Positions 23,101-35,760 are shown, counted from the first letter of the stretch. The stretch is 64,000 nucleotides of DNA from Moringa oleifera (GCA_021397835.1 JAJFZO010000191.1:2671001-2735000), one strand, 5' to 3'. Numbers and translations are program-made. The notes: generated by a model not told the origin, from the letters alone.

Positions 23101-25693
23101 AAATACATAACTATAAAGCTGGGACATTCGTTCATGATATTCCAGAGTGATTACCAGTTGGCATTGTTGTGTGCATACCAAATCTGCATAAATGACACTT
23201 CTGAGGTTAGTTTCCTGATATGCAGAAGCATCAGATTCTAGGCCATTGAAGTTGACACCAACTCTGGGTTATTTTGCTTTCTAGTTCTAGAGATCATATG
23301 GGTAAACTATACTAGAGAAGCTTGTTCATCTCAGAATTCCCTATCACAAGAACTCAATTCTTTGATGAGCTGGGGCAGGTAAAAGTTTGAAATTGTTGTG
23401 GAAGATCTTTGTAATGTTGTTGGCTGAAAACTCAACTGGCATATTGCTGTGCACGTGGAGCAGAGCTGCTTATTTTGAAGCACCATTTTCCTGGACAAAT
23501 GCTGATGCTCTTGATGTTAGATTTTCCTTTCATTTATGCAAACTATTAATGCATAATCTTAATCCTTAAATTTTAGAGTATAGTAAGAGGCAAATCTCCT
23601 AAAGACTTTTTGGTAAAGGATTATAGTTGAAGAAACTTAGTTCCTCTTTCTTTACCCTTTTTCTCTATATACCATTTTTGATGGAAATGATGATATTTAT
23701 AATGGATAGAGAGGGGATCAAAATCATAAAAACTCTTTTCATACTTATTTTTTATTAAAATAAATTTAATCTAAATATTATCTCGTCACTTTTATACTTA
23801 TCTTTCATTAAGGTAAGTTATTCAAATGAATAAGAATTGATTTTAAAATTATTAATTATAATTATTTATTAAATAAAATAATTTTTTAATTTTTTAAATA
23901 AAAAATAACCACTAATAAACCACTTAAACCAAATTATGAAATATTTAACACTTGAATTCCATCATGGCAAGAAATAAGCTGCGAAAATACAATAGAATTT
24001 TACATCTTTTTTTAACTTGTGACTGGATGGGCAAATCTGTGTAAATTAACTGGTATATTGCGGCCATGGATTGTGTTAATTGTACCTGACTTTTTTTTAA
24101 TTTTCTCATACTAAATCATTTTGGGTTTCTTAGTGAATTCTTAGAGCAGAAAGTCTTGCAGTTACACACTTTGATTATACTTCCTGTTGCTCTCATGGTG
24201 CTTTTTCAGCACCAATATAACAAACATGGTATGTGTAAGACCTTACAAAATCATTCATAGCTAAACAGAATATGCCTGTCACACCCCCTCCCCAATGCCC
24301 CTATACCAATTTATCAACCTGCTTGCCCACAATCCTCCAAGGAGAACCCATAGCAAAGATACATCAGAGAAAGCAGAGAAGCAAATGGAGGCAATCTCAA
24401 GGCATAGATGATGTCCAGTGATGGCTTCAATATCAAACTAGTTGCTAGTCTTCACAGCATCATGGATGGTTAGACCAAAGACCACCTCTTCCCTCAGTAG
24501 CAGAGTTGCAAGCATACACAGTCTCACAAATTGTATTTGATTGGTCATGGAAGAATCATAAGGTGCATTGACAATGGTGAATTGGCAAGTCTTGTCCTTG
24601 CCCTTTCCATCCCTAGTCTTCCTCCCAGGGCAGTCACCTTCATAACCTTGCATCAACCATCATGGAAAAGAAATTCCTTCAGTTTTTGCTTCAACCGTGA
24701 TTTCATTTTATTAAAAGTTTAATATGGGTAAACTCTAAAAATACAAAATCTCATACTAAACTTTCTGTTCAATTAGAACAAGCGAAAAAAAAGAAAAAAG
24801 CCCTTTTAAATTCTCTTTCCAGTTCGAAAATCTGGCTCTGCCCTAGCCAAGACTCAAGACTCGAGAGGTTTAAATGGGAGCCATATGCCCACCAAGAAAG
24901 ATTTGTTAAAAGGTCATACTTATTGAATTAAAATCATCAATTGTCATTTGATGGTACTCCTGTTCAAGTTAATTAAGATTTAAAGAAAGATTAATGTAAT
25001 ATTAAGAAAAGACCAAAAGGAAGCAGCAAAGTGATTTGACAAATGGAATATTTATGGTGCCAATAAGGCATATTTCTGAAAATAGATGATTACTTTGTTT
25101 ACCATCCCACCATAAAATGTCAACAACACTCTTCCAGGCAATTCCAACTGTTCATCTTATTCTTCTATGCTACTGCCTCTCTTTTAAAAAAAAAACAAAA
25201 AATCAGATAAATAAATAAATAATTCATTATTTATTATTTTTGGGTAATGAATGGCCGCTTACGTGGAGGCAAGTGATGGTTGACTTGCCTTGTATCGGAC
25301 GGTAGGGATTGCTTCCCAGGATTCTTTATTCTGATTGGTTCGCTGACACCATGTGATGCAAAAAAAGTCATAATAATCTTTTTTATTAGAAAATTTGAAA
25401 TAAGACTATAAGAGTAAGAGGTATGTTAGAGTACCTTTTCCATTCGTTCCGCAAGCTCCTACTCTGCCAACACACGCAACGCAACGCACCTGCAACCCAC
25501 GGCTTCTTCCTCGCATGTTTTTGGAGCTCCGGCTCCCATTGACGGAGCCCCAGCTCATTACCCATCCGAACCTTTATTTCTCTTTCTGCTAGATCTCTTC
25601 ATTACTTCTAGTCAGTATTTCAGATCTTGAGCTTTCTTTTTTCGTTCCTCTCTTCTCTGGGAAAAAACAGGGACAGCACAACAAGTCTATCAA
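20179..25693. other. 5.5 kb gene-poor spacer, SUFE2 to eIF4B
   Basis: No gene could be supported in this long stretch. It contains the SUFE2 3' flank, a degenerate tandem duplication (20486-20703), several short open frames without recognisable domains (one leftward frame at 24438-24656), and AT-rich DNA at 23700-23950 and 24720-25240. The last 250 bp are the eIF4B promoter and a CT-rich leader. A non-coding transcript or the decayed remains of a lost gene is possible but not shown. Confidence 0.4.
20486..20703. repeat. Degenerate tandem duplication downstream of SUFE2
   Basis: Two adjacent copies both begin gactttt and end ttatggcag, sharing aagaagtc-aggtcg, tttggcctacct and atctaattcatt. 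The first is 20486-20579; the second, 20582-20702, has an extra internal copy of the ggcctrcct segment. A partial third ending (ttttatggcagc) follows near 20761-20772. The copies have diverged by perhaps a fifth, so the event is not recent. Confidence 0.6.
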
Positions 25694-28600
25694 ATGTCGA
25701 AACCCTGGGGTGGCATCGGCGCCTGGGCCGCCGAGGCCGAGCGCGCCGAGGAGGAAGAGCGCGAGGCCGCTGCAGCTGCCGCATCGGAGTCCCATAGCTT
25801 TCCCAGCCTCAAGGAAGCTGTCAGCACCAAGCCCAGGAAGAAGAAGATGACTCTCTCCGAGTTTAACATGGGCGCCTACTCCGCATCCGGCGCCACTAGG
25901 GCCAATGAATCCAAAGGATTGACCCCAGACGAGATGCTTCAGCTACCCACCGGCCCCAAGCAGCGCTCCACGGAGGAAATGCAGTACGGTCGGCTCGGCG
26001 GGGGGTTTTCCTCTTACAACCGCTCCGGTCAGCCTCCCGGTCGGATGATGCGCGAACGAGATGATAACGACGGGTCTTGGGGCGGCAGGAGGTCATTCGA
26101 TGACGAACGCAGGGGCCCACCCTCTAGGGTTTCCGATTTTGATCAACCCTCGAGGGCGGACGAGGTGGCTAATTGGGCAATGGCGAAGAAACCGCTCCCA
26201 TCAGTTGATTCGGGTCGCCAAAATCGCTACGGTGGGCTCGGAGGAGGTGGGGCAGGTGGCATGTCGAGGGCCGACGAGGTCGATAGTTGGAAAGTTGAGA
26301 AAAAACCACTGGCCCCAAGATCCTCCTCTTTCGGTTCCGGGTTTCGCGACTCTGGCCCGGACCCTGATCGATGGACAAGAGGCGGTACCGGTGTTAGTGC
26401 TGGAGGATTCCGCGAGGAGCGTCCACGGCTGGTATTGAATCCGCCAAAGAGTGATTCGGGAGTGAGCGACCCTCCGCCCTCGGTGAAGACGAATAGGTCC
26501 AACCCATTTGGGGCAGCTAGGCCAAGGGAGGAGGTGCTGGCGGGTAAGGGTTTGGACTGGAAACAATTGGACTCAGAAATTGAGGCCAAGAAAACGAGTA
26601 GGCCGACGAGTGCCCACTCCAGCAGGCCATCCAGTGCGCAATCCAGCAGGTCAGAGGGCCTGGGAATGCAGGGAATAGAGAATGTGGTGAAACCAAGGCC
26701 TAAGGTGAATCCATTTGGGGATGCAAAGCCCAGGGAGGTTTTACTCGAGGAGCGAGGCAGGGATTGGCGAAAGATTGACCTTGAATTGGAGCATCGCAGT
26801 GTTGACAGGTCAGTATCAATCTGCATTCTCTTTTCTTATTGTGGCATTTTGAAGGTTATCATTCTTTTTCCACCTAGCATTGCTTAGAAATGGACGTCCC
26901 TGTTGAAGATTTGGAAATGTAACAAGGTTTTGGACTCTAGTTACTCATTTGTGTAAAGTATTGGATTTATCTCCTTTTATTGCTTGTACGAGGGGACCTA
27001 ATTGATCTTGAGTTTTGCATTATGAGTGAAGCTTATTTCGGCACAACCATTCATTGGTTGCTTTTACTCTTGGGTTGTAACTTCATCCTATGGAATTTTT
27101 CCTCATTTGTGGTTGCAGTTTAATTATAGAAAGCCGATGACATCCTTCCTGAACTCACTGTCATTTAACATTTTTTTTTTCTTTAGTGGAGCTTCTTCTT
27201 AAACGGTGGATTCTAGTTGTTACTATGGTGGTCATTGTTAATGTGATGTGAGCTTGTCCTTGGAATCTCATTTCTGTAATAGATCTTCCAACCTGTACAT
27301 ATCTGACTTCTTTGTCAATACTTGACTGAGGAAGACATTCTTGACACATAGGTTTGTACAAAGAACCTTTAATTGAAACTTTGAAGGTGGGAAAACAGTT
27401 GAAGCGCCTGTTTTACAATGTGAATTCACATTGGTAGACAAGGGTCCTTGTAAGTGGCAATGTGGAGCTGACTCCTGATTCTTTGACTCTATGGATATCT
27501 TGCTGAACAGAAGTTATATTTCTCCATCTCTCAAGTACCTTTTTTCTTTTTTTTTTTCCGGTCAAGTTAGTTGCACTCTTTCAACAGTTTACTGTAGGAA
27601 CATTGGTTTGTGCCTAGAATGGCTAAAGGTTTATGCCAGTGCTTGAATCCTTTTCCTGTTTGAAGTTTTTTTTCCTTTATAAATTATCTCTTCATAAATC
27701 TTCTCTAGTAGACAGTCGATCTGCGATTATTTTCATGACAATTTGCTTGTAAAGAACTAACCTTCGGGGATAGCTCTGTTTGTGCCCTCTGAAATCAGGC
27801 TTACAAGTTATGTAGTTTGATTAACACCTTTAGGAGACTTGTTATTTGGAGTGATGTGCACATGACCTAAGCCAAACTGGTTAATTATGAGTGAAAAGAT
27901 GAACTATGCCCTTTGTTAGTTTGAAAATTCTCATAAGATCCTTTTGCTTAAAACTGTCTGATGTGCACACGTTCTGGGATTTCCAATTGCATTTGTGGAG
28001 CTAAGACGACTATAAACTCACGTAGTCCTCTTACAAAAACATTCCCACTACCCATATTTTTAAAATGTTAGTCACCTATATCACGCCATACAAGAGCTGT
28101 ATCCACCTTTTTAAAGGCTCTCCTATTCCGCTCCCCCATACCATCCAGAAAATGAGAATAGGTATCATCAATGCCATTATCTTCCTCTTGTACTTAAGGA
28201 CATAAAATCATGCCCTGACTTATACCTCAGCAACCATTGAGACGGTGACTTCCCGATACTGTCCCAGTAAAGCCAGAACACTCTCCTAAAACTTGTCGAG
28301 ACCATGTTGACCAAATGAAGATGTGATTGACTGTCTCTTCTTGCTCTTTACACAAACAACACCTACTAACCAGAACGTTTCCCCGTTTCTGTGAGTTTTG
28401 GGAGTTAAAGGCTTGCCTCAAGCTGCTTTCAAGCTGCTTACCATGCAAAGAAGGCCACCTTTGGAGTAGCTCCCACCTGCCAAATCAATTTTCATGCAGC
28501 CTTTCCACGTCCTCAATCTGCTGAGTATCTTCTATTAAAATATAAAAACATCAACTTATTTCATTGCAAAGTGAGTCTGTTGGCTTATTGATTCTTGTTT

Positions 28601-30775
28601 TTTGACTCTTAGCATCCTTGTGTAGAGAATTTGGTGTAAATATGCCATTCAATTCTGGTTTTTAAGTCCCGTGTTGGTGGACCTAAACTGAGTTACACTT
28701 GGTTACATAACTATTTGTTGACCCCCTTTTTTTTTTTTGTTCAGATTGAAGAAACTAATAGCTCTCTCTCTCTCTCTCTCTTTGTTGTTCTCCTTGATAT
28801 TTTACCATCAGAAGTAATTTTTGCATGTGCATGTAATCATAGTACCTATGGCCTGTCAGGTCTATCACTTAATTGTCTTGGCTGCAGGAAATGGACATGA
28901 TGTTATGGCATTGGTCAAGCTGTATTTATGCCTTAAATATTTTGGTATGTCTGGTAGCAAATGAAATATAATTTTATTGATCTACATAGAGGGCCTTGCC
29001 TTTTAAGCTGATAGGATATCCAGACTCACCCTTCCCCACTCTTTTCTTCTTTGGTTCAAGTGTTTTGAAAAAAAAAAGAAAATCAAAAAATAATTTGATT
29101 CTTCCGGAGTGCTATGTTCTTTCTACAGACTACTTATCCACCAGCCCTGAGTTTGTTGATGTAACAAATCCCATCTTTGAGTACCTTTTTATCTTACATC
29201 ATTCTTTTCTAGGTTTACTCTGAGTCACTCCAGTGCCTACATATTTTTGTCTTTCTTCTCTGGATTCAATGTGAATACTTGGTCGTTTATTGTTAATTTT
29301 GCTATTCTATACAAAAAACATTTGCTATTAATTCTCTTCTTCCACCTCTTATTGCCTTAATTAAATATTTTGATTCTTTGGATGCAAGTGCTCTTGATCC
29401 TTGCTTGATAATTTCTGGAGTTTGAATCTTTAGTTGCTGTTCCCTTTCACTGAAAAAACTTTTTATTAGCATAAGTAGCATTTCGCCTTCCTTGAGGCTG
29501 CTTTTTTGTTGATCCGTTCTATGAGTTCATGTCTGATTTCTGATATTTGCATGCTTGCTGATGCCTTTCATTCTGTGTCAGTTTCTTTTGGTTGGTCTCG
29601 CATTGACAAGTTATTTGAGGCTCTACTATGTGCAACTGGTTGTATTCTTTATCATTAATGACAGGTAAAAAATGTTTCAGGCCTGAGACAGAGGAGGAGA
29701 AGATGTTGAAGGAAGAAATCAATCATTTAAGGAAAAAACTTGAGGAAGGATCTATGGGAAAGGCAAGTAGGGACACTGCACAAGGATCTGGTGGGGACCA
29801 GGCCAGTTTACAGGATATAATACTTCAGAGGGAAAGGGAACTGGAGAAGCTTATCAGAGACTTGGATGACAAAGTTAGGTTTGGGCAGAAAGCCATTGAA
29901 AGGCCTGGTTCTGGAGCAGGCAGGGTTGGTGGTTTTCCTGAGAGACCACCTTCTCAGTCTGGGTCAGTTGATGACTCCAGAAGCATGGAGTACACAGATA
30001 GACCTCGATCACGTGGCACAGCTGATGTGTGGACAAGACCTGGTGATGATAGAAGAGCTTTTCAAGGTGGCAGGGAACGAGGATTTCTAGGCAACAGGGA
30101 CTTGAATAGGTAAGCTCTTGCCATGAAGGTTGGCCTTTATTAATTATCTATTGGTGAATTCTTAGGCCCATATGGGGAGAACAGATAAATGAAGTGTCAG
30201 ATGATTCTGTAGTTTTGTGTCCATATTTTGTTCTGGAGCTGGATTCTTACCCTTTCCTTCAGGTACTTTGAAGAAGTATGCAAACATGACAGTTCATCCT
30301 TTTAAATCTGAGGTTCTTAGTTTTGGTCCTAACTCCCAAGATAAATCTTGAAGTATAAATGCGGATTATGGTGACCTCATAAATTGCTTCTTACTGAAAT
30401 CTGGAAGTTAGTTGTGGTTGTGGTTCCATAGGGATGATCCATTATGCTTAAGCATGGTGTTGAACACCTGATTATATTTTTGGTTTGTATGATTGAATGA
30501 AAAGTTGTTCTTTTTTCCCTTTGACATAACCCTGGCCTTCTTTAGGAACTGGATAGATGATGGACTTGCTTAAAATTGTCTATGGTATCTGTATGTGGGG
30601 CAATGCTATTAAGTGTCAACTGTTCTCTTGCTTATCAACTGACAGTCATATCTATGCGTTTACACTCCTGATGTCTAGTAATATGCTTAATCCACATGTT
30701 GTTTGCAATATAATTGCAAATGCTAATTTTCATATTGTTGTATTTGGCAGGTCAAGTTCACGGGAGAGATGGTAA
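25694..30775 (+). CDS. EIF4B: Eukaryotic translation initiation factor 4B, plant type
   Basis: Plant eIF4B stimulates the eIF4A/eIF4F helicase and binds poly(A)-binding protein during cap-dependent initiation in the cytosol. Three coding exons join in phase to 522 aa: 25694-26808, 29681-30109 and 30751-30775. The N-terminus MSKPWGGIGAWAAEAERAE, the block MTLSEFNMGAY, Gly/Arg-rich segments, two repeats of RADEV-x-W-x(2)-(A/E)KKPL type, and two repeats of NPFG-x-A-(R/K)-PRE (residues about 274 and 339) are the plant eIF4B hallmarks. Exon 2 gives a charged coiled-coil (EEEKMLKEEINHLRKKLEE; LQRERELEKLIRDLDDKV), and exon 3 encodes only SSSRERW and stop. Length agrees with Arabidopsis eIF4B1/2 (about 530 aa). 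Exon 1 is markedly GC-richer than its surroundings, common for plant eIF4B 5' ends. Intron 1 is 2.9 kb and contains a LINE remnant. Arabidopsis copies are At3g26400 and At1g13020. Confidence 0.93.
28227..28510 (-). mobile_element. LINE remnant (reverse-transcriptase zinc-binding region)
   Basis: Read leftward inside eIF4B intron 1, the segment encodes IWQVGATPKVAFFAW, then after broken codons RGNVLVSRCCLCKEQEETVN and HIFIW. This is the zf-RVT domain found at the C-terminus of plant L1-type retrotransposon polyproteins (W-x-PSKVAFFAW, then C-x2-C-x5-EET-x2-H). There are in-frame stops after FFAW and the last metal ligand of the motif appears to be replaced (HIFIWS). Only this short part of the element is left. 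It lies antisense to the host gene, within the intron, so it should not disturb the protein. Confidence 0.7.
28764..28784. repeat. (CT)n microsatellite in eIF4B intron 1
   Basis: A short pure CT run (about 10 units) within the first intron; no function apparent. Confidence 0.8.
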
Positions 30776-31343
30776 AGGCCTGTTGTGGTGGATCCGATGA
30801 GTTATTTCTCAGCTTTTGATGACCAGAACCAAATAATATTTTGTCTCCTTACATTTTGTTTTGATTGTTCTCTTGTTTTTGCTCTGGGGAAGTGGAGCAA
30901 AGGATTATTGAGACTGGAATTCGGAATTACTGCCTTAATCTATTGTTACATCCCAAAACTATGTAAAATTGGATTTTTTTTCTTTTTTCCTTTTTTTTTT
31001 TTTCAACTCTGAGTCTGTCTTGAGGCAAGAGCCTATGTTGTTGGTAGGACTCAAATTTCATTGAAAACTATTGGACTCACTAGTTTATTTTTGACAGACT
31101 TCTGATTGTTATACAGTTAATTCGGATTCCTGCATGAGGATGCTTCCAAATGTCATACACTATCATTACTCTGTCATTGTGCAAGAGATGCTGCTGAAAT
31201 TCTTCCTTCTCTTTATTTTTGTAAATAGATAAGTAATAATAGCTTATTGAATGGAAGAGTGCCATGACGTGGAAGGGCATGATCAGTGTTGAAGTTGCTT
31301 AGCAGTACTATTCTGACAATGTTGATGAAAATAAAAAATTAAC

Positions 31344-31349
31344 AAAAAA
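31344..31349 (-). terminator. Pol III terminator of tRNA-Arg
   Basis: A run of six T on the minus strand begins two bases after the tRNA 3' end, as expected for an RNA polymerase III termination signal. Confidence 0.8.
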
Positions 31350-31350
31350 C

Positions 31351-31423
31351 CGACTTCACTGGGGATCGAACCCAGAATCTCTGGTTCCGTAGACCAGCGC
31401 CTTATCCATTGGGCCATGAAGTC
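31351..31423 (-). tRNA. trnR-ACG: tRNA-Arg (anticodon ACG)
   Basis: A complete 73-nt cloverleaf reads leftward from 31423. The acceptor arm GACTTCA pairs with TGAAGTC, with discriminator G. The D-arm region is GCCCAATGGATAAGGC. The anticodon stem CTGGT/ACCAG encloses loop CTACGGA, giving anticodon ACG (A34 read as inosine, decoding CGN). The T-arm is CTGGG-TTCGATC-CCCAG. No intron and no encoded CCA, as expected for a nuclear gene. Boxes A and B are intact, a CAA motif lies just upstream (GCAATAACAT), and a T6 terminator follows, so it should be functional. Confidence 0.95.
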
Positions 31424-31429
31424 ATGTTA

Positions 31430-34400
31430 TTGCTCAAGGAGAGCTACATCTGTTATATTAACAAAAATAGAGCCCCAAAGTCCCAAGTGTTGCAAGTCTT
31501 CCCTGCAATTTCTATTTGTCATTCACAACCCAACTTGAATGACACAAATTGGATAAAAGATATCCAACGCATTTATTAGCCTGCATAAAACATCAATACA
31601 CTTATGATTTTTCTCTTTTCAAGTCAAAGAATAAGTGCTGCTCCTCATAAGGATTAGGATTTTTATTTAATTTAATTTGTGTGGAGTTTTCAATAAAAAA
31701 ACTTTAAAATATTTCAATTTAATATATTAGTATAAAAAATAAAAAATATATAACAATTTATTTTATTAAATTATTATGTACCAAAATTTTTAAAAGTTCA
31801 ATATAACTCAAATCAAAAGAGGATCTTGATCAAGTTCTATAAATACAACATACTCATTCCGATAATACATATTTTGATTTTATTTAATAATTCTAAAATA
31901 AAAATAAATATTAAAATCTTGTGAGAGTATAAATGATAATAAGTTGGATTTATGAGAATATTCGATGCAACAAAACTCTAATAAGATGATTCAGATAAAT
32001 TTTAAATGAATTTGAATAATTTTAATATTTCAATCGAGAGATTGAATTCAAGTACAAACCTTTGAGTATATAATATCAAATAGTTAAATTAAATACTTTT
32101 AAAATTATTTTAATTGATTTAATTAAATTTATGTTTGATGACATTTAATGTCGTGATATAGAGTAAACGATGCGCCTCAATTTTCTAGTATAAGAGGATC
32201 ATCCCATCATTGTTAAAATTTATTAATGATATACCTTTATGAAAACATTGAATGAGTACATGGCATCAAAGAAAATTAACCTTACATTGTCTTAGACGCG
32301 GTCTTAAAACATGCAACTTAATTCAATAAAAATTAACCCAATACCCAATACCCATTGGCAATAAAAACCCAAAGGACTTTTAGATTAATCAATTGACATA
32401 CTTAGTAGAATGAATGAAATATCAAAGTTAAATCAACAACCTACCAACTTCCCGCATTTTCTTAAGATTTAAGAGATTGAATGTAGAGTCTAAAAAACAT
32501 AAATAAGATTGAAACAAAATTCAAAAGTCACAATCTTCTCCAACAAAATAGTAGGATCATCCCTAGTAATTTGGTGAATCTTTAAAGCAGCAAGACTAAG
32601 CCAAGTACTAAGTTTCTCCTTCATATAAGAATTTAATGCTCGTAATAAAGCAATATTTTCTTCTTTTTTTTCACAATGTTAAAGAAAATAATTAATGAAA
32701 TGTTGAGTTCATTCTTTATGCTTATAAGATTTTACGCATAAACAGTTAATTTTAACTTTTGATTTAGTGATATCGATTTGCAATATAATTTTGAAGTGGA
32801 AGACCATAGTTTGGATTGTATCCATTTGTTAAAATTTTAATTTTGAATTTAATTAGTTCAAAAATTTTAAATTTTGTTTCTTTTATCAATTTAAACGGAT
32901 TCAAAAGTTTAATTTTTTTTTTTGGTTTTATCAATTTAAAAGGATTCAAATGTTTAATGTTACTCATAAATAATTTGAAATTGAAAGATGTATGAATTGC
33001 ATTTAAAATAATAAATATTATATCTAATTTTATGTTTGATGATTTGAATACCATTTTAAATGAAAGATTATATGTTTGAGGTTGTATTAATTTATTGAAT
33101 TTTGAGTGTTCGACTTGATTAATTCAGATTTTGCAACTTCATTCTTTTCGTTTCATTAGTGAAATATTATATTATTTTTTATTAATATTTATTTATTTAG
33201 TTTGAAATTTAATTATTAAAAAACACAACAAATAAATAGTTAGTAAATAAAACATTTGTTATTTTATTAAAATTTATAAAATATATTTTTATATATAAAT
33301 AATAAAAAAATTGAATGGATTCGAATATTATAAAATGTTCATAATTAGACTTAAAACAAATTCATGTAAAAAATAATATATAAGTAATGTAATCCACTTG
33401 TTTGTTGGATGAAGAAAACTTGTACTCCTAATAAATAATGTCACTTATAGTCTATAATCAAACCTAAACTTCAATCGAATTTGAATCGAGTCTGAATTAA
33501 ACTTAAACTGAATCTGAATCTGAATTGTTTATAAATCAAAAACTGAATTGTTTTTGAATCGAACTTTAACCGTAACCAAAGTTTAATGGTTTAAGTTTTC
33601 GATTATTTTAACTATGAATCTTGAACTAACGGTTTAGAATCAAAATCGAACCATGATCACCCCTACTTATAGGTTATGTTTATGTATTTAAAATATTAAA
33701 TATTTCATCTAATTTTATGTTTGGTAATTTGGAATATTATTTTAAAAGGAAACTGCATTAATAAATTAAACATTTAATGATAATTAATGATTTATGAATT
33801 ATATTTAAAATATTAAATATTTTATCTAATTTTATGTTTCACTATTTGGAATATTATTTGAAGTGGAAGATTATATGCTTGTGGTTGTATTAATAAAATT
33901 AAATGCATTTACAATGTTAAATATTGCATCAAATTATGTTTGATAATTTGGAATATTATTTTGGAGTAAAAGATTATATGTTTTGAATTATATTCATATG
34001 TAAATTTTTAATTTTAAAATTAATGGGTTTAGATTTTGTATTTTTTGCTTTGTTTTATTTGTTTATATGGGTTTGAGTATTGATTTTGAATTTCATTATT
34101 TTAACTTTTGTAATTTAATTTTTTATTTATTTTATTAGTAAAAAATTTAAAAACTTGAAAAATACTCTCAGTCAAAATTAACTTTAAATTACATATTTAA
34201 ATAAATTTTTATTTATTAATTATAATTAAATTAGACTCTTCCTCGAAATAAGTAAAATATGAAATGAACTATTAACGTTCTACATATTCTTTTTTTTTTC
34301 AAATTGTTAATCTTTACTGCTTTCTCAATTCAAAATAATTTTTTTATTTTTTAACAGCAAAAATTGTTTTTTGTTGAATTTTTTTATACAAATAAAGTTT

Positions 34401-34540
34401 ACTTTTTTAATTTTTGTTTTACTTAAAATTCAATTTTTAGCAAATACATTCTCATCCAGTTTCACTTTATTTTTTTTGATAAAATTGTTGTTGATTAATA
34501 TCCTACTAAGGGCGGGCATTATGATCAGAGGCAGGGATGC
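31430..34540. other. AT-rich intergenic DNA with old repeats
   Basis: About 3 kb of strongly AT-rich sequence without a believable gene. It contains the roughly 100 bp repeat family listed separately. A segment near 33450-33668 has repeated aaactgaatc/aatcgaac words and ends in ATGATCACCCCTA; such ends recall degenerate termini of plant hAT-type elements, but no partner inverted repeat or target duplication was confirmed. Confidence 0.5.
32997..33995. repeat. Degenerate ~100 bp repeat, at least four copies
   Basis: Four copies share the phrase order tttaaaatattaaatatt, then atctaattttatgttt, then atttggaatattatttt, then gattatatg and (in two) ggttgtattaat. They lie at about 32997-33092, 33680-33769, 33797-33900 and 33902-33995. 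The last two are adjacent with a period of about 104 bp, the others are scattered, and a weaker relative may lie near 32770-32825. It may be a decayed minisatellite or pieces of an AT-rich element. Confidence 0.55.
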
Positions 34541-35095
34541 CCATTGTTCCCTGCTCTAACTCCTCCGATTCGCCTTTGCTTTCTTTATTACTTGTCGTAG
34601 GTCGGTCATCTGTTCAATTTTGAATTCCGGCCAGTGGGACAGATGCCGACACAGATTCGATTCCGGTCTCAGTTCTGCTTCCAACTACCGAATACTTACA
34701 GCACCGAAGAGAGGAAGCCAGACAGGGGTGAAGGACAATGCCGAATCGATAAAAGGGAAAGCCCATACGGGAAAACGAGACCCTTTCATAAGGAAAGAAT
34801 TCTTGTTGCTTCAAAAAAGATCTGGCGAAGAGCACCAGTGAAGTGAGGCGCTTCTTGCAAGGCTTGCTGAGCTTCGTCATGTGACAGACATCGCAAAAGT
34901 AGTCCGTCGAACTATCGCCGATGGAGGGCATAGTAATAGTATACAATTTTTTAACCCTGAGTATTTACCCACTAATATCTCAGGCACGGTAGTGCGAGGT
35001 CCGTTAACCGATCGGGAGAATTCTGTAATGTACTCTGCTTCTAAAAGGTCGTCAACTTCTCTGCAGGCAAACTACCCACAAAATTGAGTTTCAAT
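34541..35095. other. GC-richer island of unknown origin in AT-rich DNA
   Basis: This block has clearly higher GC than the kilobases on either side, and sharp edges. Leftward it encodes FCDVCHMTKLSKPCKKR, which resembles the Cys-rich end of a copia-type GAG pre-integrase domain (CDVC-x3-K), but the match is short and the rest does not follow the family. Rightward frames (34620-35087) show nothing I recognise. It may be a retrotransposon scrap or an organelle-derived insert; I cannot decide by eye. Confidence 0.25.
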
Positions 35096-35099
35096 TTGA

Positions 35100-35760
35100 T
35101 TGTATTATAGTTTTTAATTTTTTATTTCAAATTTAAAGTTAAATAAACTTTTTCTCTCATATTTTGAACTTGTAATTGGTACAAGAAGAAAGAAGCCAAA
35201 TGAAATGACAAAAATACTTTTCCCCATAAAATCTTATATTAATTATATTTTTAGTAAATATCATTTAAAGTTTTATACTTTAATTTGTTTTTATTAAATT
35301 TTAATTTTTAAATTATTTTTAAATAAATTATGATTTATTAATTTAATTTAAATTAAATTTTATTAAAAATTTTAAAAGGTAAAAAAATTTAAATATTTTA
35401 CCATGAATTTTGACTTAAAATTTTTTATAAATATAGAGAAATATTTTTAATACTATTATAAAAAAATTTAAATTTTTTAAATATTAAAAAAAATTTATAT
35501 TATCATAATTTTAAAAAATAAGTCGTTGATTGAAAATTATTTAAATTTAAAAAGTAATAAAATTTAAAATTTATTTGAATAATTTTTTAAATATTTAAAT
35601 AATAAAAATATTATTATTTTATAATTATTTTTATTAAAATTTGATTTAAATAAAATTAAATAAATAAAAATTATTTAAAAATATTTTAAATCAAAATTTA
35701 ATAAGAGAGGCAGACACAAAATTTAGGGTTTAAAATGCCATTTAAAACCTAAAGTACTTC
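35100..35760. other. Very AT-rich spacer before the GDSL genes
   Basis: Nearly pure A/T with runs of taaaattt type and no coding capacity. Such DNA often marks matrix-attachment or nucleosome-poor promoter flanks, which is only an inference here. Confidence 0.5.

Noticed and set aside
24438..24656. Leftward 72-codon frame beginning MMQGYEGDCPGRKT
   Set aside because: No family recognised and no supporting splice or neighbouring exons; kept only as a note in the spacer entry.
33450..33668. hAT-like terminal sequence (TAGGGGTGATCAT on the minus strand)
   Set aside because: Suggestive words only; no matching inverted terminus or 8 bp duplication could be established.
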